From NCBI GenBank assembly GCA_902362715.1, contig CABIXN010000002.1:248001-312000 (forward strand): DNA of 64,000 nt. Direction: 5' to 3'. Below the pieces are notes generated by a model. The model saw only the letters and a list, made by a program, of their open reading frames with translations. It was not told the origin of the DNA and did no database searches. The stretch is from Lachnospiraceae bacterium. Its GTDB lineage: Bacteria > Bacillota > Clostridia > Lachnospirales > Lachnospiraceae. Made by a program: the position numbers and the translations under genes. Position 1 is the stretch's first letter. Each line of letters opens with the position of its first letter. This document shows, in pieces, positions 39,768 through 49,492 of the stretch.

Positions 39768-40757
39768 ATGAGTCCGCAGGATAAAGTAGAAAGAGTATTA
39801 AAAGCGATTCACGTAACATTTTCAAAAAGTGAAAGTCTTGAACAGCATCCCGATAAAGTAATTATAGACCGGAAACAGTTTTTAGCGCTTCTAGATCAGC
39901 TGAATCAGGGGCTTTTTGAAATGATGGATCAGTATGAGCATACACGCGCCAGCCGTGACCGGGCGGAGCGGGAGTTTAAACACAGGGGAAAAGCATTGAT
40001 GGATGAGGCTTCGGAAAAAGCAGATGACATTTATGCAGCCTCTGTATTATATACGGCAGATATGCTGGGGAAGGTTCAGGCGCTGATTGATCAGGCCAAT
40101 GATTCCATGACGGATGTATTCAGAAGTTTTAAAAAGGAATTAAGGGAGCAGAAAGATCTTGTAAAAAGTCACGAGCTGGAACTAGAAGGGCAGCTGAATG
40201 ATTTGACAGATACAAGGACATATCAGAAGCTCCTAGAAGATGTAAGACGCCAGAACAGGATGAAGGACAGCCAGGAGAGGGAAGAAAACGGGCCGGCGTC
40301 TGATACCGGAAAAATGCGGGAGCGGACTTATACCCCCGGAGTATCCCCGGAGATAAAAATCAACGGAGATTATTTTGAAAAGGCGGGGATATCGCCGGAA
40401 GATGCAAAAGCCGGGTATGTGCCGCCTTCTGAGGAACCTGCAGCAGAAAAACCGGAAATTAAAATAAATTTTGATGCAGAATATTTTAAAAGGAAAGCAG
40501 ACGCACGGCAGGAAGAACCTGCTTTAGATGAGCCAGGGGAGGCTCAGAAGACGGAGAAGCCCCAGGAGGAGGGCGTGCAGGAAGTACAGCCAGAAGAGGA
40601 AGTGTACACCGTGGATGAAGAGGCCATCCGCAGAGCGGTGCTTGAAGATGAACGGCGGGCGCAGCAGGAGGCAGAAGGAAGCCGGGAGGCTGTGCCTGGC
40701 TGGAAAAGCCGCCTGAAAGATCTGATGAAAGAACTTGTTCCAAAAGATTTGGAATAA
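39768..40757 (+). CDS. Coiled-coil protein with short EIKIN repeats
   Basis: A 329-residue cytosolic protein that I cannot assign to a known function. Residues 40-165 are helical with heptad-like spacing and recall DivIVA or ATP-synthase b-subunit stalks. The second half is acidic and Pro/Glu-rich, containing two copies of a short motif: PEIKINGDYFEKAG (194-207) and PEIKINFDAEYFKRKA (229-244). The C terminus (WKSRLKDLMKELVPKDLE) may form an amphipathic helix. It is encoded 78 bases before a response regulator, so it may be co-expressed with the second two-component system. Confidence 0.65.
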   Translation: MSPQDKVERVLKAIHVTFSKSESLEQHPDKVIIDRKQFLALLDQLNQGLFEMMDQYEHTRASRDRAEREFKHRGKALMDEASEKADDIYAASVLYTADMLGKVQALIDQANDSMTDVFRSFKKELREQKDLVKSHELELEGQLNDLTDTRTYQKLLEDVRRQNRMKDSQEREENGPASDTGKMRERTYTPGVSPEIKINGDYFEKAGISPEDAKAGYVPPSEEPAAEKPEIKINFDAEYFKRKADARQEEPALDEPGEAQKTEKPQEEGVQEVQPEEEVYTVDEEAIRRAVLEDERRAQQEAEGSREAVPGWKSRLKDLMKELVPKDLE

Positions 40758-40835
40758 GAGAAACAAGGTCTGCCAGGAGCAGGCAGCGGAAAAAATGAGA
40801 GTTAGCAGAAAACAGACAGGAAGGTGACAACCGGT

Positions 40836-41540
40836 ATGAAAAATATTTTGGTTTGTGATGATGATAAATCTATTGTAGAATCTATAGAAATTTACCTGCA
40901 GCAGGAGGGCTACCGCGTGCTGAAAGCACATGACGGCATACAGGCGCTGGAGGTGATGAAGGCAGAAGATATACATCTGATTATTATGGATGTTATGATG
41001 CCGAAGCTGGATGGGATACGTACTACATTAAAGATCCGGGAAAACAGCAATATTCCCATTATCATACTTTCTGCCAAGACGGAAGATGCAGATAAAATTC
41101 TGGGACTGAATATCGGGGCGGATGATTATGTGGCAAAGCCTTTTAATCCGCTGGAGCTGGTGGCCAGAGTAAATTCACAGATCCGGCGTTATACGAAGCT
41201 TGGAAATGCGGCAGAGGAAGATGCCGCGCAAGTGTTCCAGGTAGACGGACTGGTTATTAATGATGATCTGAAAGAAGTAACTGTGGACGGGAAAATGGTC
41301 AGATTGACACCTATTGAATATAATATTCTGCTTCTGCTTGTCCGGAATCAGGGAAAGGTTTTCTCCATTAACCAGATCTATGAGAATATCTGGAATGAGG
41401 AGGCCATTGGGGCGGATAATACGGTGGCGGTACATATCCGTCATATCAGAGAGAAGATTGAGATCAACCCAAAGGAGCCCCGTTATCTGAAAGTAGTGTG
41501 GGGCGTTGGATATAAGATTGAAAAGACATCATCGAGGTAG
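40836..41540 (+). CDS. OmpR/PhoB-family response regulator, paralogue
   Basis: A 234-residue response regulator close in sequence to the one at 4863. Receiver features are CDDD at 7-10, Asp52 in IIMDVMMPKLDG and VAKPF; the winged-helix output domain ends with VHIRHIREKIE and VWGVGYKIE. The ATG at 40836 lies behind AGGAAGGTGA. It is coupled to the kinase that starts three bases after its stop. The high similarity between the two regulators raises the possibility of cross-talk, which insulation by kinase specificity would normally prevent. Confidence 0.93.
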   Translation: MKNILVCDDDKSIVESIEIYLQQEGYRVLKAHDGIQALEVMKAEDIHLIIMDVMMPKLDGIRTTLKIRENSNIPIIILSAKTEDADKILGLNIGADDYVAKPFNPLELVARVNSQIRRYTKLGNAAEEDAAQVFQVDGLVINDDLKEVTVDGKMVRLTPIEYNILLLLVRNQGKVFSINQIYENIWNEEAIGADNTVAVHIRHIREKIEINPKEPRYLKVVWGVGYKIEKTSSR

Positions 41541-41543
41541 CGT

Positions 41544-43571
41544 ATGAAAGTAGACAGGAAACGGTATGGAACACTGGTAAAAGCTGTACTGTTTGGCCTT
41601 CAGGGGATATTTGCAGTAAGTCTTGCAGTGTTTATTGTGCTTTTGCAAAGCTGTATCAATCAGAATATGCTGAATCTTGGAGATCTGGGAAATTCAGAGT
41701 TTGTGGAAAGCGGATATTTTGAACGCACATTTAATACCCAGACGAATAACGTTTTAAGCTATGTGAAAATGCGGCTCAGTTATGAGACAGATGGAAGATT
41801 TGATGAGGAACGGGCCAGGGAGGACGGCGCCCAGGAAAGTGAGATTAATCTGTATAAAAAATATCTGAACCAATTTGATAATGGCTCCAGCAATCTGTAT
41901 TACTGGGTGGGCAGGGAAGACGGAACCTGTCTGTATACAAATATGGACACTGATCTTGGTGAGGAGCGGGCATATGCCCAGGCAGAGGCTCTGGGAGCTT
42001 ATCTGTATTATGACAGTTCTGCCTATTATTTTGATACAAATGTTGGCGGGATGGAAAATGCATACTACCGCAATATGCGCAAATACAATAATCTGCAGCT
42101 GGATAATGTAAAGATTATTATTGGTGTGGACAAGACGTTTCAGCATGAGGATGACTTTTCAATCGCAAAGAAGGAATTTAATAAGCTGTTTCCCTGGGCA
42201 AGGATGAGTCTGCTGCTGATTGTGGTCAGCGGTATCGGATGGCTGTTTGGCCTTTGTTATTTAACTGTTGCAGCCGGGCGCAGGAGAGATGATAAAGAGC
42301 TTCATCTGGCGAAATTTGATAAGGTAAAAACAGAGCTGGTAGTTGGTCTGATGGTGGCCGGACTGGTGGGGATTGTAGCGCTTGCCATGAAGGTAAGGGT
42401 TCAGGATTTTAATACTTCTGGTACGATGATTATTGCCGGAAGTCTTACCTTTGTGGCCGATATGGTATTTATGGCTTTTTATCTGAGTCTGGCAAGACGG
42501 ATAAAGGCAGAAAAGTTCTGGGAAAATAGTCTGTGCCACTGGTGTCTTAGCGGATTTAGAGAGTTTCTGAAAGAGCGGTATATGTCCGGTAAACTGGTAG
42601 TATATTTTTGCTGCCTTGCACTGCTTAGTCTCTTTCTGGGATATCTTGCTTTTGGAAAGGGATATATCTGGTCATATGCGGCCATTGCAGTTGTTATTTT
42701 CTGCGTGTTTATTTATCTTTCAAAGTGGATTAGCAGCAGGCGCAGGATTCAGGAAGGTATCCGACAGATTACGGAAGGAAATCTGGATTATAAGCTGGAT
42801 TTAAAAGAATACAGCGGGACTGAGCGTGAACTGGCAGAAGGTGTGAATCATATTGCGGAGGGACTGTCTAAGGCCATACACGAGAGTGTAAGAGATGAAC
42901 GTATGAAAGCGAATATGATTACAAATGTGTCTCATGATTTGAAGACGCCGCTGACTGCGATTGTCAATTATGTGGGGCTTTTAAAGAGGGAGAATATTCA
43001 AAATGAAAATGCAGCCCAGTATATTGAAGTGCTGGAGCAGAAGGCGCTTCGGCTGAAATCCCTGATGGAGGACCTGGTGGAAGTTTCAAAGATTTCTTCA
43101 GGCAATCTGACGCTGCATATGGATGCAATTGATTTTATTGAGCTGATACGCCAGACCGGAGGAGAATTTAATGAACGTCTAGAAGAGAGGGGCTTAAATG
43201 TAATCAGTAAATTTCCAAATGAAAGCATGATGATTTTTGCAGACGGAAAACAGCTCTGGAGAGTTATCGGAAATTTATATAACAATGTGGGAAAATATGC
43301 GATGCCTAATACAAGGGTATATGCGGAAATATACAGACAGGAAGCGTGGGTAGTCTTTTCCATCAAAAATATATCAGAGGAGCTTGTTTCACTGCCTGCA
43401 AAAGATTTGACGGAACGGTTTGTGCGGGGAGATACCGCGAGATCTACAGAAGGGAGCGGACTGGGACTTTCCATTGCGAAAACTCTGACAGAGCTGATGA
43501 ACGGCAGGTTTGAAGTCAGTATGGACGCAGATTTGTTTTGTGCGGAGGTAAAGTTCAGACGGCTTATATAA
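41544..43571 (+). CDS. Sensor histidine kinase, paralogue
   Basis: A 675-residue membrane kinase paired with the preceding regulator. It has one span near residues 12-35, an extracellular region to about 210, then several spans up to about 395, a HAMP-like linker and the kinase core. His464 is the phospho-acceptor in NVSHDLKTPLTAI; the ATP-binding domain has NLYNNVGKYAMPNTRVYAE and GSGLGLSIAKTL. The cytosolic half is clearly homologous to that of the kinase at 5595, while the sensor domain is shorter and different, so the two systems probably detect different signals. Confidence 0.92.
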   Translation: MKVDRKRYGTLVKAVLFGLQGIFAVSLAVFIVLLQSCINQNMLNLGDLGNSEFVESGYFERTFNTQTNNVLSYVKMRLSYETDGRFDEERAREDGAQESEINLYKKYLNQFDNGSSNLYYWVGREDGTCLYTNMDTDLGEERAYAQAEALGAYLYYDSSAYYFDTNVGGMENAYYRNMRKYNNLQLDNVKIIIGVDKTFQHEDDFSIAKKEFNKLFPWARMSLLLIVVSGIGWLFGLCYLTVAAGRRRDDKELHLAKFDKVKTELVVGLMVAGLVGIVALAMKVRVQDFNTSGTMIIAGSLTFVADMVFMAFYLSLARRIKAEKFWENSLCHWCLSGFREFLKERYMSGKLVVYFCCLALLSLFLGYLAFGKGYIWSYAAIAVVIFCVFIYLSKWISSRRRIQEGIRQITEGNLDYKLDLKEYSGTERELAEGVNHIAEGLSKAIHESVRDERMKANMITNVSHDLKTPLTAIVNYVGLLKRENIQNENAAQYIEVLEQKALRLKSLMEDLVEVSKISSGNLTLHMDAIDFIELIRQTGGEFNERLEERGLNVISKFPNESMMIFADGKQLWRVIGNLYNNVGKYAMPNTRVYAEIYRQEAWVVFSIKNISEELVSLPAKDLTERFVRGDTARSTEGSGLGLSIAKTLTELMNGRFEVSMDADLFCAEVKFRRLI

Positions 43572-43579
43572 TATAATAT

Positions 43580-43608
43580 TTGATTTTTGACAGTTTGGTT
43601 ATTATAAT
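43580..43608 (+). promoter_or_regulatory. Promoter of the aconitase-family gene
   Basis: TTGATT (43580-43585) and TATAAT (43603-43608) are 17 bases apart. The start codon follows about 80 bases downstream behind AACAGGAGGA. Confidence 0.55.
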
Positions 43609-43686
43609 TAAAAGATATGACAGCAGAAAATTGACGGCGGTTATATCATCACTGCCTTTTTTCATACCATAACAGGAGGAGTAAAA

Positions 43687-45975
43687 ATGGTTAAATTGCA
43701 TGACAAAGGTATTTACCTTGTAAATGGTACCGAGATCGTAGAGGCAAATCAGGATGCATCTGCCATTCTCGCGGCAAGAACTGGTGTGGCAGCTTCTAGA
43801 GAAGCAGCGGCGGCCGGTACAATGGCATATAATATTCTGAAAGATCACAATACATCCGGGAGTATGGACAAACTGAAAATCAAATTTGATAAACTGACAT
43901 CTCACGATATCACATTTGTTGGAATTATTCAGACGGCCAGAGCTTCGGGGCTTGAGAAGTTTCCAATTCCTTATGTGCTCACAAACTGTCATAATAGTTT
44001 GTGTGCAGTAGGAGGAACCATTAATGAAGATGACCACATGTTTGGTCTCACCTGCGCTAAAAAATATGGAGGAGTATATGTTCCTCCCCATCAGGCTGTT
44101 ATCCACCAGTTTGCAAGAGAGATGCTTGCAGGAGGTGGAAGAATGATTCTGGGTTCAGATTCTCATACAAGATATGGAGCCCTGGGAACCATGGCAATGG
44201 GCGAGGGAGGTCCGGAGCTGGTAAAACAGCTGCTTAGCCAGACCTATGATATTAATATGCCGGAGGTAGTTGCGATTTATCTAAAAGGAACACCTGCCAA
44301 AGGTGTGGGGCCTCAGGATGTTGCGCTGGCCATTATCGGAGCGGTATTTGCAAACGGTTATGTGAAAAATAAGGTTATGGAATTTGTTGGACCTGGTGTG
44401 GATGCGTTAAGTGCTGATTTTAGAATTGGTATTGATGTTATGACAACAGAGACAACCTGTCTGTCTTCTATATGGAAAACAGATGATAAAATTAAAGAGT
44501 TCTATGAAATTCACGGCAGAAGTGAAGAGTATAAAGAGTTGAATCCGGCAGCTGTTACATATTATGACGGCTGTGTGGAAGTGGATTTAAGCGCAGTCAG
44601 ACCGATGATTGCAATGCCTTTCCATCCAAGTAATGTTTATACCATTGAGGAGTTGAATGCGAACCTGATGGATATTCTGGATGATGTAGAGAAAAAGGCA
44701 CTGGTAAGTCTTGACGGAGCGGTTGAATATTCTTTGAAAGATAAAGTAAGAAACGGCAGATTGTATGTAGATCAGGGTATTATCGCGGGCTGTGCAGGCG
44801 GCGGTTTTGAAAATATTTGTGACGCTGCAGATATTCTGGAAGGAAAGAGCATCGGTCCGGATGAGTTTACCTTAAGTGTCTATCCGGCATCTATGCCTAT
44901 TTATATGGAACTGGTGCGCAACGGAGCGGCCGCTAAGATTATGCAGACGGGAGCGATTATGAAGACTGCATTCTGCGGCCCATGCTTTGGCGCCGGGGAT
45001 ACGCCAAGTAATAATGGATTTTCTATTCGCCATTCTACACGTAATTTCCCCAACCGTGAAGGTTCTAAGCTTCAGAGCGGCCAGATTGCATCAGTTGCAC
45101 TGATGGATGCCCGCTCCATTGCTGCTACAGCAGCCAACAAAGGATACCTGACACCTGCCACAGATCTGGATCTGGAATACACAGGGGCAAAATATTTCTT
45201 TGATAAGACGATTTATGAGAACCGTGTATTTGACAGCCATGGTGTGGCCGATCCGTCTGTTGAGATTAAATTTGGTCCGAATATCAAAGACTGGCCTCAG
45301 ATGAGCGCTCTTACAGATAATTTGATTCTGAAAGTGGTATCTGAGATTCATGATCCGGTTACTACTACTGATGAACTGATTCCGTCCGGAGAGACCTCTT
45401 CTTACCGTTCAAATCCTCTAGGACTGGCTGAGTTTACACTGTCCAGAAAGGATCCGGAGTATGTTGGCCGGGCAAAAGCTGTTCAAAATGCAGAAAAAGC
45501 AAGAACTGCAGGTGAGCGGCCTGAGGATGTGCTGCCGGAGATTATTCCGGTAATCAATGCTGTGAAAAAAGATTTCCCGGATGCATCCTGGAAAAATACG
45601 GGTATCGGAAGTACCATTTTTGCAGTGAAACCGGGAGACGGTTCTGCCCGTGAGCAGGCGGCTTCCTGTCAGAAAGTGCTGGGTGGATGGGCTAATATTG
45701 CAAATGAATATGCTACAAAACGGTACCGCTCTAATTTAATTAACTGGGGAATGCTTCCGTTTTTAATTCCGTCAGGAATGCTTCCGTTTAAAAATGGAGA
45801 TTATTTGTTTGTGCCGGATATTAAGAAAGCGGTAGAGAATAAAGTTTCGGGTATTGACGCATATGTTGTGAGCCAGGATGGTATGGTTCCGTTTACTCTG
45901 GGAATCGGAGAGCTTACAGACGATGAAAGAAGTATTATTTTAAAGGGATGTCTGATTAATTATAACCGGGTATAG
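43687..45975 (+). CDS. Aconitase-family hydratase (YbhJ-like)
   Basis: A 762-residue [4Fe-4S] hydro-lyase. Cluster ligands correspond to Cys369 (AGCAGGG), Cys430 and Cys433 (FCGPCFG), and the active-site region [20 protein letters not shown] is intact. The sequence resembles the YbhJ-type 'hydratase' branch of the aconitase family rather than AcnA or AcnB, so citrate/isocitrate isomerisation is likely but not proven. The gene is monocistronic, with its own promoter and a terminator at 46047, and no other citric-acid-cycle gene is adjacent. Confidence 0.85.
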   Translation: MVKLHDKGIYLVNGTEIVEANQDASAILAARTGVAASREAAAAGTMAYNILKDHNTSGSMDKLKIKFDKLTSHDITFVGIIQTARASGLEKFPIPYVLTNCHNSLCAVGGTINEDDHMFGLTCAKKYGGVYVPPHQAVIHQFAREMLAGGGRMILGSDSHTRYGALGTMAMGEGGPELVKQLLSQTYDINMPEVVAIYLKGTPAKGVGPQDVALAIIGAVFANGYVKNKVMEFVGPGVDALSADFRIGIDVMTTETTCLSSIWKTDDKIKEFYEIHGRSEEYKELNPAAVTYYDGCVEVDLSAVRPMIAMPFHPSNVYTIEELNANLMDILDDVEKKALVSLDGAVEYSLKDKVRNGRLYVDQGIIAGCAGGGFENICDAADILEGKSIGPDEFTLSVYPASMPIYMELVRNGAAAKIMQTGAIMKTAFCGPCFGAGDTPSNNGFSIRHSTRNFPNREGSKLQSGQIASVALMDARSIAATAANKGYLTPATDLDLEYTGAKYFFDKTIYENRVFDSHGVADPSVEIKFGPNIKDWPQMSALTDNLILKVVSEIHDPVTTTDELIPSGETSSYRSNPLGLAEFTLSRKDPEYVGRAKAVQNAEKARTAGERPEDVLPEIIPVINAVKKDFPDASWKNTGIGSTIFAVKPGDGSAREQAASCQKVLGGWANIANEYATKRYRSNLINWGMLPFLIPSGMLPFKNGDYLFVPDIKKAVENKVSGIDAYVVSQDGMVPFTLGIGELTDDERSIILKGCLINYNRV

Positions 45976-46046
45976 GATGTATCAGTACATGAACAGGCTT
46001 TATCTGGATTGCTTCAGACGGAAATTGTTTGTGAAATAAAAAAGAA

Positions 46047-46086
46047 AGGTGTTGATTCTGTTGCAAATGAATCACACCTTTTTTTG
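46047..46086 (+). terminator. Terminator after the hydratase gene
   Basis: GGTGTTGATT pairs, with one bulge, with AATCACACC; a run of seven T follows. Confidence 0.75.
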
Positions 46087-46089
46087 GAA

Positions 46090-46131
46090 ATGTGATATTA
46101 TCACATACAAATAATAAAAAAAAGGTATAAT
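46090..46131 (+). promoter_or_regulatory. trxA promoter with 7-1-7 palindromic operator
   Basis: The 17-base palindrome ATGTGATATTATCACAT (46090-46106) has a single central base, the 7-1-7 form used by Fur-family regulators. It overlaps the -35 position for the TATAAT at 46126-46131. PerR, Fur or Zur control is a hypothesis; CRP/FNR sites have different spacing. Confidence 0.5.
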
Positions 46132-46220
46132 AAAAACAGATATTAAAACTGGCCGGAAACATTTCGGACAGTAAATATAGAAAGAAACCCATTAAAAAAC
46201 ATATAAAGGAGAATAAACAT

Positions 46221-46532
46221 ATGGCAGCATTACACATTACCAAGGAAAATTTTGACAGTGAAGTTTTGAATTCTGACAAACCTGTATTAGTTGATTTCTG
46301 GGCAGCATGGTGCGGACCGTGCCAGATGCTTCTGCCTACTATTGAGGAACTTGCCGATGAAGTAAAAGATGCAAAGATCTGCAAAGTAAACGTGGATGAA
46401 CAGCCTGAACTTGCGGCACAGTTTAATGTTATGACAATTCCGACACTTGTAGTCATCAAGGATGGAAATGTAATCAGCCGCTCCTCAGGGGTAGCATCAA
46501 AACAGGAAATTTTAGACAGATTAAATGTATAA
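46221..46532 (+). CDS. trxA: Thioredoxin
   Basis: A 103-residue thioredoxin with the catalytic WCGPC (Cys31, Cys34), the preceding VDFWAAW strand and the cis-Pro loop TIPTLV. It reduces disulfides in cytosolic proteins with electrons from thioredoxin reductase, which is not in this window. A strong AAAGGAGA site precedes the ATG. It is a single gene between its own promoter with palindrome and a terminator. Confidence 0.95.
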   Translation: MAALHITKENFDSEVLNSDKPVLVDFWAAWCGPCQMLLPTIEELADEVKDAKICKVNVDEQPELAAQFNVMTIPTLVVIKDGNVISRSSGVASKQEILDRLNV

Positions 46533-46551
46533 CAAGTACAGACAGAAAGTT

Positions 46552-46588
46552 ACCGCCCGTGGCCGCCTTAAGCCACAGGCGGTTTTTT
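46552..46588 (+). terminator. Terminator after trxA
   Basis: ACCGCC and GTGGC on one side pair with GCCAC and GGCGGT on the other with small bulges, followed by TTTTTTG. Confidence 0.85.
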
Positions 46589-46645
46589 GTTCCCAGGATT
46601 CTTTATTCTTTTATAAAAAATTAAGGAGTAAATAAAGAAGTAATG

Positions 46646-46674
46646 TGTCAATCAAAACAGAAGTGTGTTATAAT
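46646..46674 (+). promoter_or_regulatory. Promoter of the TPR/ATPase gene
   Basis: TGTCAA (46646-46651) and TATAAT (46669-46674), spacer 17, with a TGn extended -10. The 140-base leader contains AAGAAT-N11-ATTCTT followed by ATTTTT (46728-46757), a weak terminator-like hairpin. Confidence 0.6.
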
Positions 46675-46815
46675 TTCTCTATATGAGTCCTGGGAAAGAC
46701 ATATAATATGTTATGGAAAATCAGAGAATAAGAATAATTACTGAGGATTCTTATTTTTACGTTATATAAAGGAAATACTGCTTATACGAAATAAACAGAT
46801 GTATGAGGTGACGAA

Positions 46816-49479
46816 GTGGATAAATATGAATACAAATTAAAACTGGAACAATTAAAAAATCTGGTGGCAGAAGGAGATTATGCTACTGCAGCAGAGCTTG
46901 CGGATTCTATTAACTGGAAAAAAGTGCGAAATGCATCTACATTATGTATGGTTGGCGATATATATGATAAAATGGACCGCTACGAAGACAGCAGAGAACT
47001 TCTTTTGATGGCATATGACCATTCTCCCATTGGAAGAAACATTGTCTATAAGCTGACTGAGATTGCTATTAAAGCAAAGGACATTGAAGCAGCAGAGGAG
47101 TATTATGGTGAGTTTTCTGAAATTGCATCCAATGATACAAAGAAATATATTCTAAGATATAAAATCAGCTGTCTAAAAGAAGAACCCCTGGCTAACCGGA
47201 TTAGTATTCTTGAAGAGCTCAAAGATAAAGAATACACAGAGGAATGGGTATATGAGCTGGCGGCACTTTACAGGAAAGCTGAGATGGGACAAAAGTGTGT
47301 GGAAACCTGTGATGAACTGATCCTCTGGTTTGGCGATGGCGAATATGTGGAGAAAGCGTTGGAATTAAAGCTTTTATATCAGCCGCTGACAAAGGCGCAG
47401 GAGGAAAAGTACAGAAGATATTGTCAAAAGGCGGAGCACAGACCGGTATCTGAGACTGTACAGGAGACTGAGAAAGAAGTAAAAACGCCTGTTACGGTGC
47501 AGGAGCCAAATGTAACTGCAAGCAAATTTAATACGGTAAATCTGCAGGAAGAGCTTGCCAAGAGTATGCAGCAGATTATGAATGCCACGGAAAAGGATGC
47601 AGTATCCGATACCATGGATTCTGTGAAAAAAATGGTTGAGGATATCCCATATCTGCATCTTGAAAAAGAGGATGATCCGGTTATTAATGAGGACTTTATT
47701 AATGAGCAGATAGATAATTCCCTTAAATCTGATTTTAAGGAGTTTCTGGCTGAAGATGCTGATGGTCAGATCAGTATGAATGTGCCGTCATCTCCACTGA
47801 TTGAGCGCCAGATTACAGGGCAGATGAGTATTGAGGAAGTTCTTGCAGAGTGGGAGAAAACCCGGCGTGCTGCTGAAGCGGCTATCGCTGTGGCAGAACA
47901 GAAAAAACTTGAGATTGCCAAAAGAAAAGCACTGCAGGAAACCCAGGATCTTATGGAAAAACTCAGAGAAGTGACGCCTATTTTGGAAGCGGGCGGCTCT
48001 GTCCGGGATTTGTATGAGAGTGATTATCTGGATGAAGAGGAAGCACAGCTGGAATTGGATGCTGTAAATCAGGACAAAGAGATGCCATATGAGGAAACAG
48101 CTGCAGAGGTACGGGAAGAGGCACCATCTGAGAATCAGGAGGAGCAGCTGGAAAAAACATCATCTGGGCTTAAGGAGGAACAGCCCCAGGAAGCGCCATC
48201 CGAGATTCAAGAAGAGCAGCCAGAAGAAGAGGCAGAGCCGGCGAAGGATATATCAGAAGCGGACGATACAGATGAATTAAAGGCCGGTGGACAAAGCGCC
48301 AATACATTAAGCCCACAGGAACTGGAGGAAGCTCATAGAGAACTGCTAGAGGAAATCGAGCGTATTGCGAAAGCAACAGCGGGTATTGATAAAATATTAA
48401 GCGGAACCCTGCAGGATGACAGCGATGAGCTGGTGAAGGTTATGGAGGAGGAGACGGCAGATCAGACTGTGAAAGAGCCTGAAGCTGCACAAAGCCATGA
48501 AGAGAACGGAAGTGATGCAGCGGATATACCTGCGGCAGAAGATGAGCAGGATGCAGACACACAAGAGAGTAATGTAGACCTGCATAAAACAATTGAGCAG
48601 GCCACAAAAGTTATGCAGGAAAATGCCAGTGTAGAGATTAAAGATATACCGGATTCTATATCTCTTCCGGAAGATATTATGGCTGAAATGATTGAACCGG
48701 AAGATATTCAGGAAACCATAGAACTTACCAAAGAGCAGAGAACCCTGTTTTCGTATTTCCTTCCTGTTCCGGGGATGGAAGAGCAGATCTGCCAGATTTT
48801 AATTGGGGCTACTGCCAGGGCAAAGACAATTACTTCACTGGCAGGAAATATTATTATTCAGGGACCTGAAGGCAGCGGTAAGACGGTTCTGGCTACAAGC
48901 CTGATAAAAGCAATTCAGATGTCCTGCGGAGACACAGAAGGAAAAATCGGGAAGATCAGTGCGGAGGCTTTGAACACAAAAGATTTTTCTGCGCTGGTGC
49001 CTAAGCTTGAAGGCGGCTATCTGATTGTAGAAAAAGCTGGAAATCTGCTGCCGGAAACAGTAGAGCATATGTCGCAGGTTATGGAAGGGAATACCCAGGG
49101 GCTTGTGGTTGTACTAGAAGATACGAAATCCGGTATTAAAATGGTAATGGAAAGCAATTACAGCTTTGCCAAAAAGTTTACAGAAAAGATTAATATACCG
49201 ATCTTTACGATTGATGAGCTGGTGGATTTTGCTAAGTCTTATGCCGAAGAAATGGAATGTACGATTGATGAGATGGGAGTTCTGGCTTTGTATAACAGAA
49301 TCAATAATATTCAGAAGCTGGAGCGGGCTACAACGCTGACAGAGGTAAGAGAGATTGTGGACGAGGCTATCGAGAGTGCGGAACGCGGCGGTATTAAGAA
49401 AGCTTTTGGCGTGCTGTTTTCCAAAAAATATAATGAAAATGATTTTCTGATTCTTCGCGAGAAAGATTTTGAAAATTAA
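46816..49479 (+). CDS. Large TPR/acidic-linker/P-loop ATPase protein of unknown function
   Basis: An 887-residue cytosolic protein in three parts. Residues 1-205 consist of helical TPR-like repeats (AAELADSINWKKV, RELLLMAYDHSPIG, AAEEYYGEFSEIA). Residues 210-640 form a long acidic, Glu/Gln-rich linker with degenerate repeats such as EEQPQEAPSEIQEEQPEEE. Residues 650-887 carry an AAA-like ATPase with Walker A GPEGSGKT (683-690); the Walker B position reads YLIVEKAGNL, so the usual DE pair is not obvious. GTG is the start behind GAGGTGAC. glgB follows after 13 bases. It resembles uncharacterised proteins of gut clostridia; the function is unknown. Confidence 0.7.
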   Translation: MDKYEYKLKLEQLKNLVAEGDYATAAELADSINWKKVRNASTLCMVGDIYDKMDRYEDSRELLLMAYDHSPIGRNIVYKLTEIAIKAKDIEAAEEYYGEFSEIASNDTKKYILRYKISCLKEEPLANRISILEELKDKEYTEEWVYELAALYRKAEMGQKCVETCDELILWFGDGEYVEKALELKLLYQPLTKAQEEKYRRYCQKAEHRPVSETVQETEKEVKTPVTVQEPNVTASKFNTVNLQEELAKSMQQIMNATEKDAVSDTMDSVKKMVEDIPYLHLEKEDDPVINEDFINEQIDNSLKSDFKEFLAEDADGQISMNVPSSPLIERQITGQMSIEEVLAEWEKTRRAAEAAIAVAEQKKLEIAKRKALQETQDLMEKLREVTPILEAGGSVRDLYESDYLDEEEAQLELDAVNQDKEMPYEETAAEVREEAPSENQEEQLEKTSSGLKEEQPQEAPSEIQEEQPEEEAEPAKDISEADDTDELKAGGQSANTLSPQELEEAHRELLEEIERIAKATAGIDKILSGTLQDDSDELVKVMEEETADQTVKEPEAAQSHEENGSDAADIPAAEDEQDADTQESNVDLHKTIEQATKVMQENASVEIKDIPDSISLPEDIMAEMIEPEDIQETIELTKEQRTLFSYFLPVPGMEEQICQILIGATARAKTITSLAGNIIIQGPEGSGKTVLATSLIKAIQMSCGDTEGKIGKISAEALNTKDFSALVPKLEGGYLIVEKAGNLLPETVEHMSQVMEGNTQGLVVVLEDTKSGIKMVMESNYSFAKKFTEKINIPIFTIDELVDFAKSYAEEMECTIDEMGVLALYNRINNIQKLERATTLTEVREIVDEAIESAERGGIKKAFGVLFSKKYNENDFLILREKDFEN

Positions 49480-49492
49480 GGGGGATAATTGT

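Noticed and set aside
46091..46105. CRP or FNR site at trxA
   Set aside because: Those sites have TGTGA or TTGAT half-sites with a six- or four-base spacer; this palindrome has a five-base spacer and 7-1-7 symmetry.
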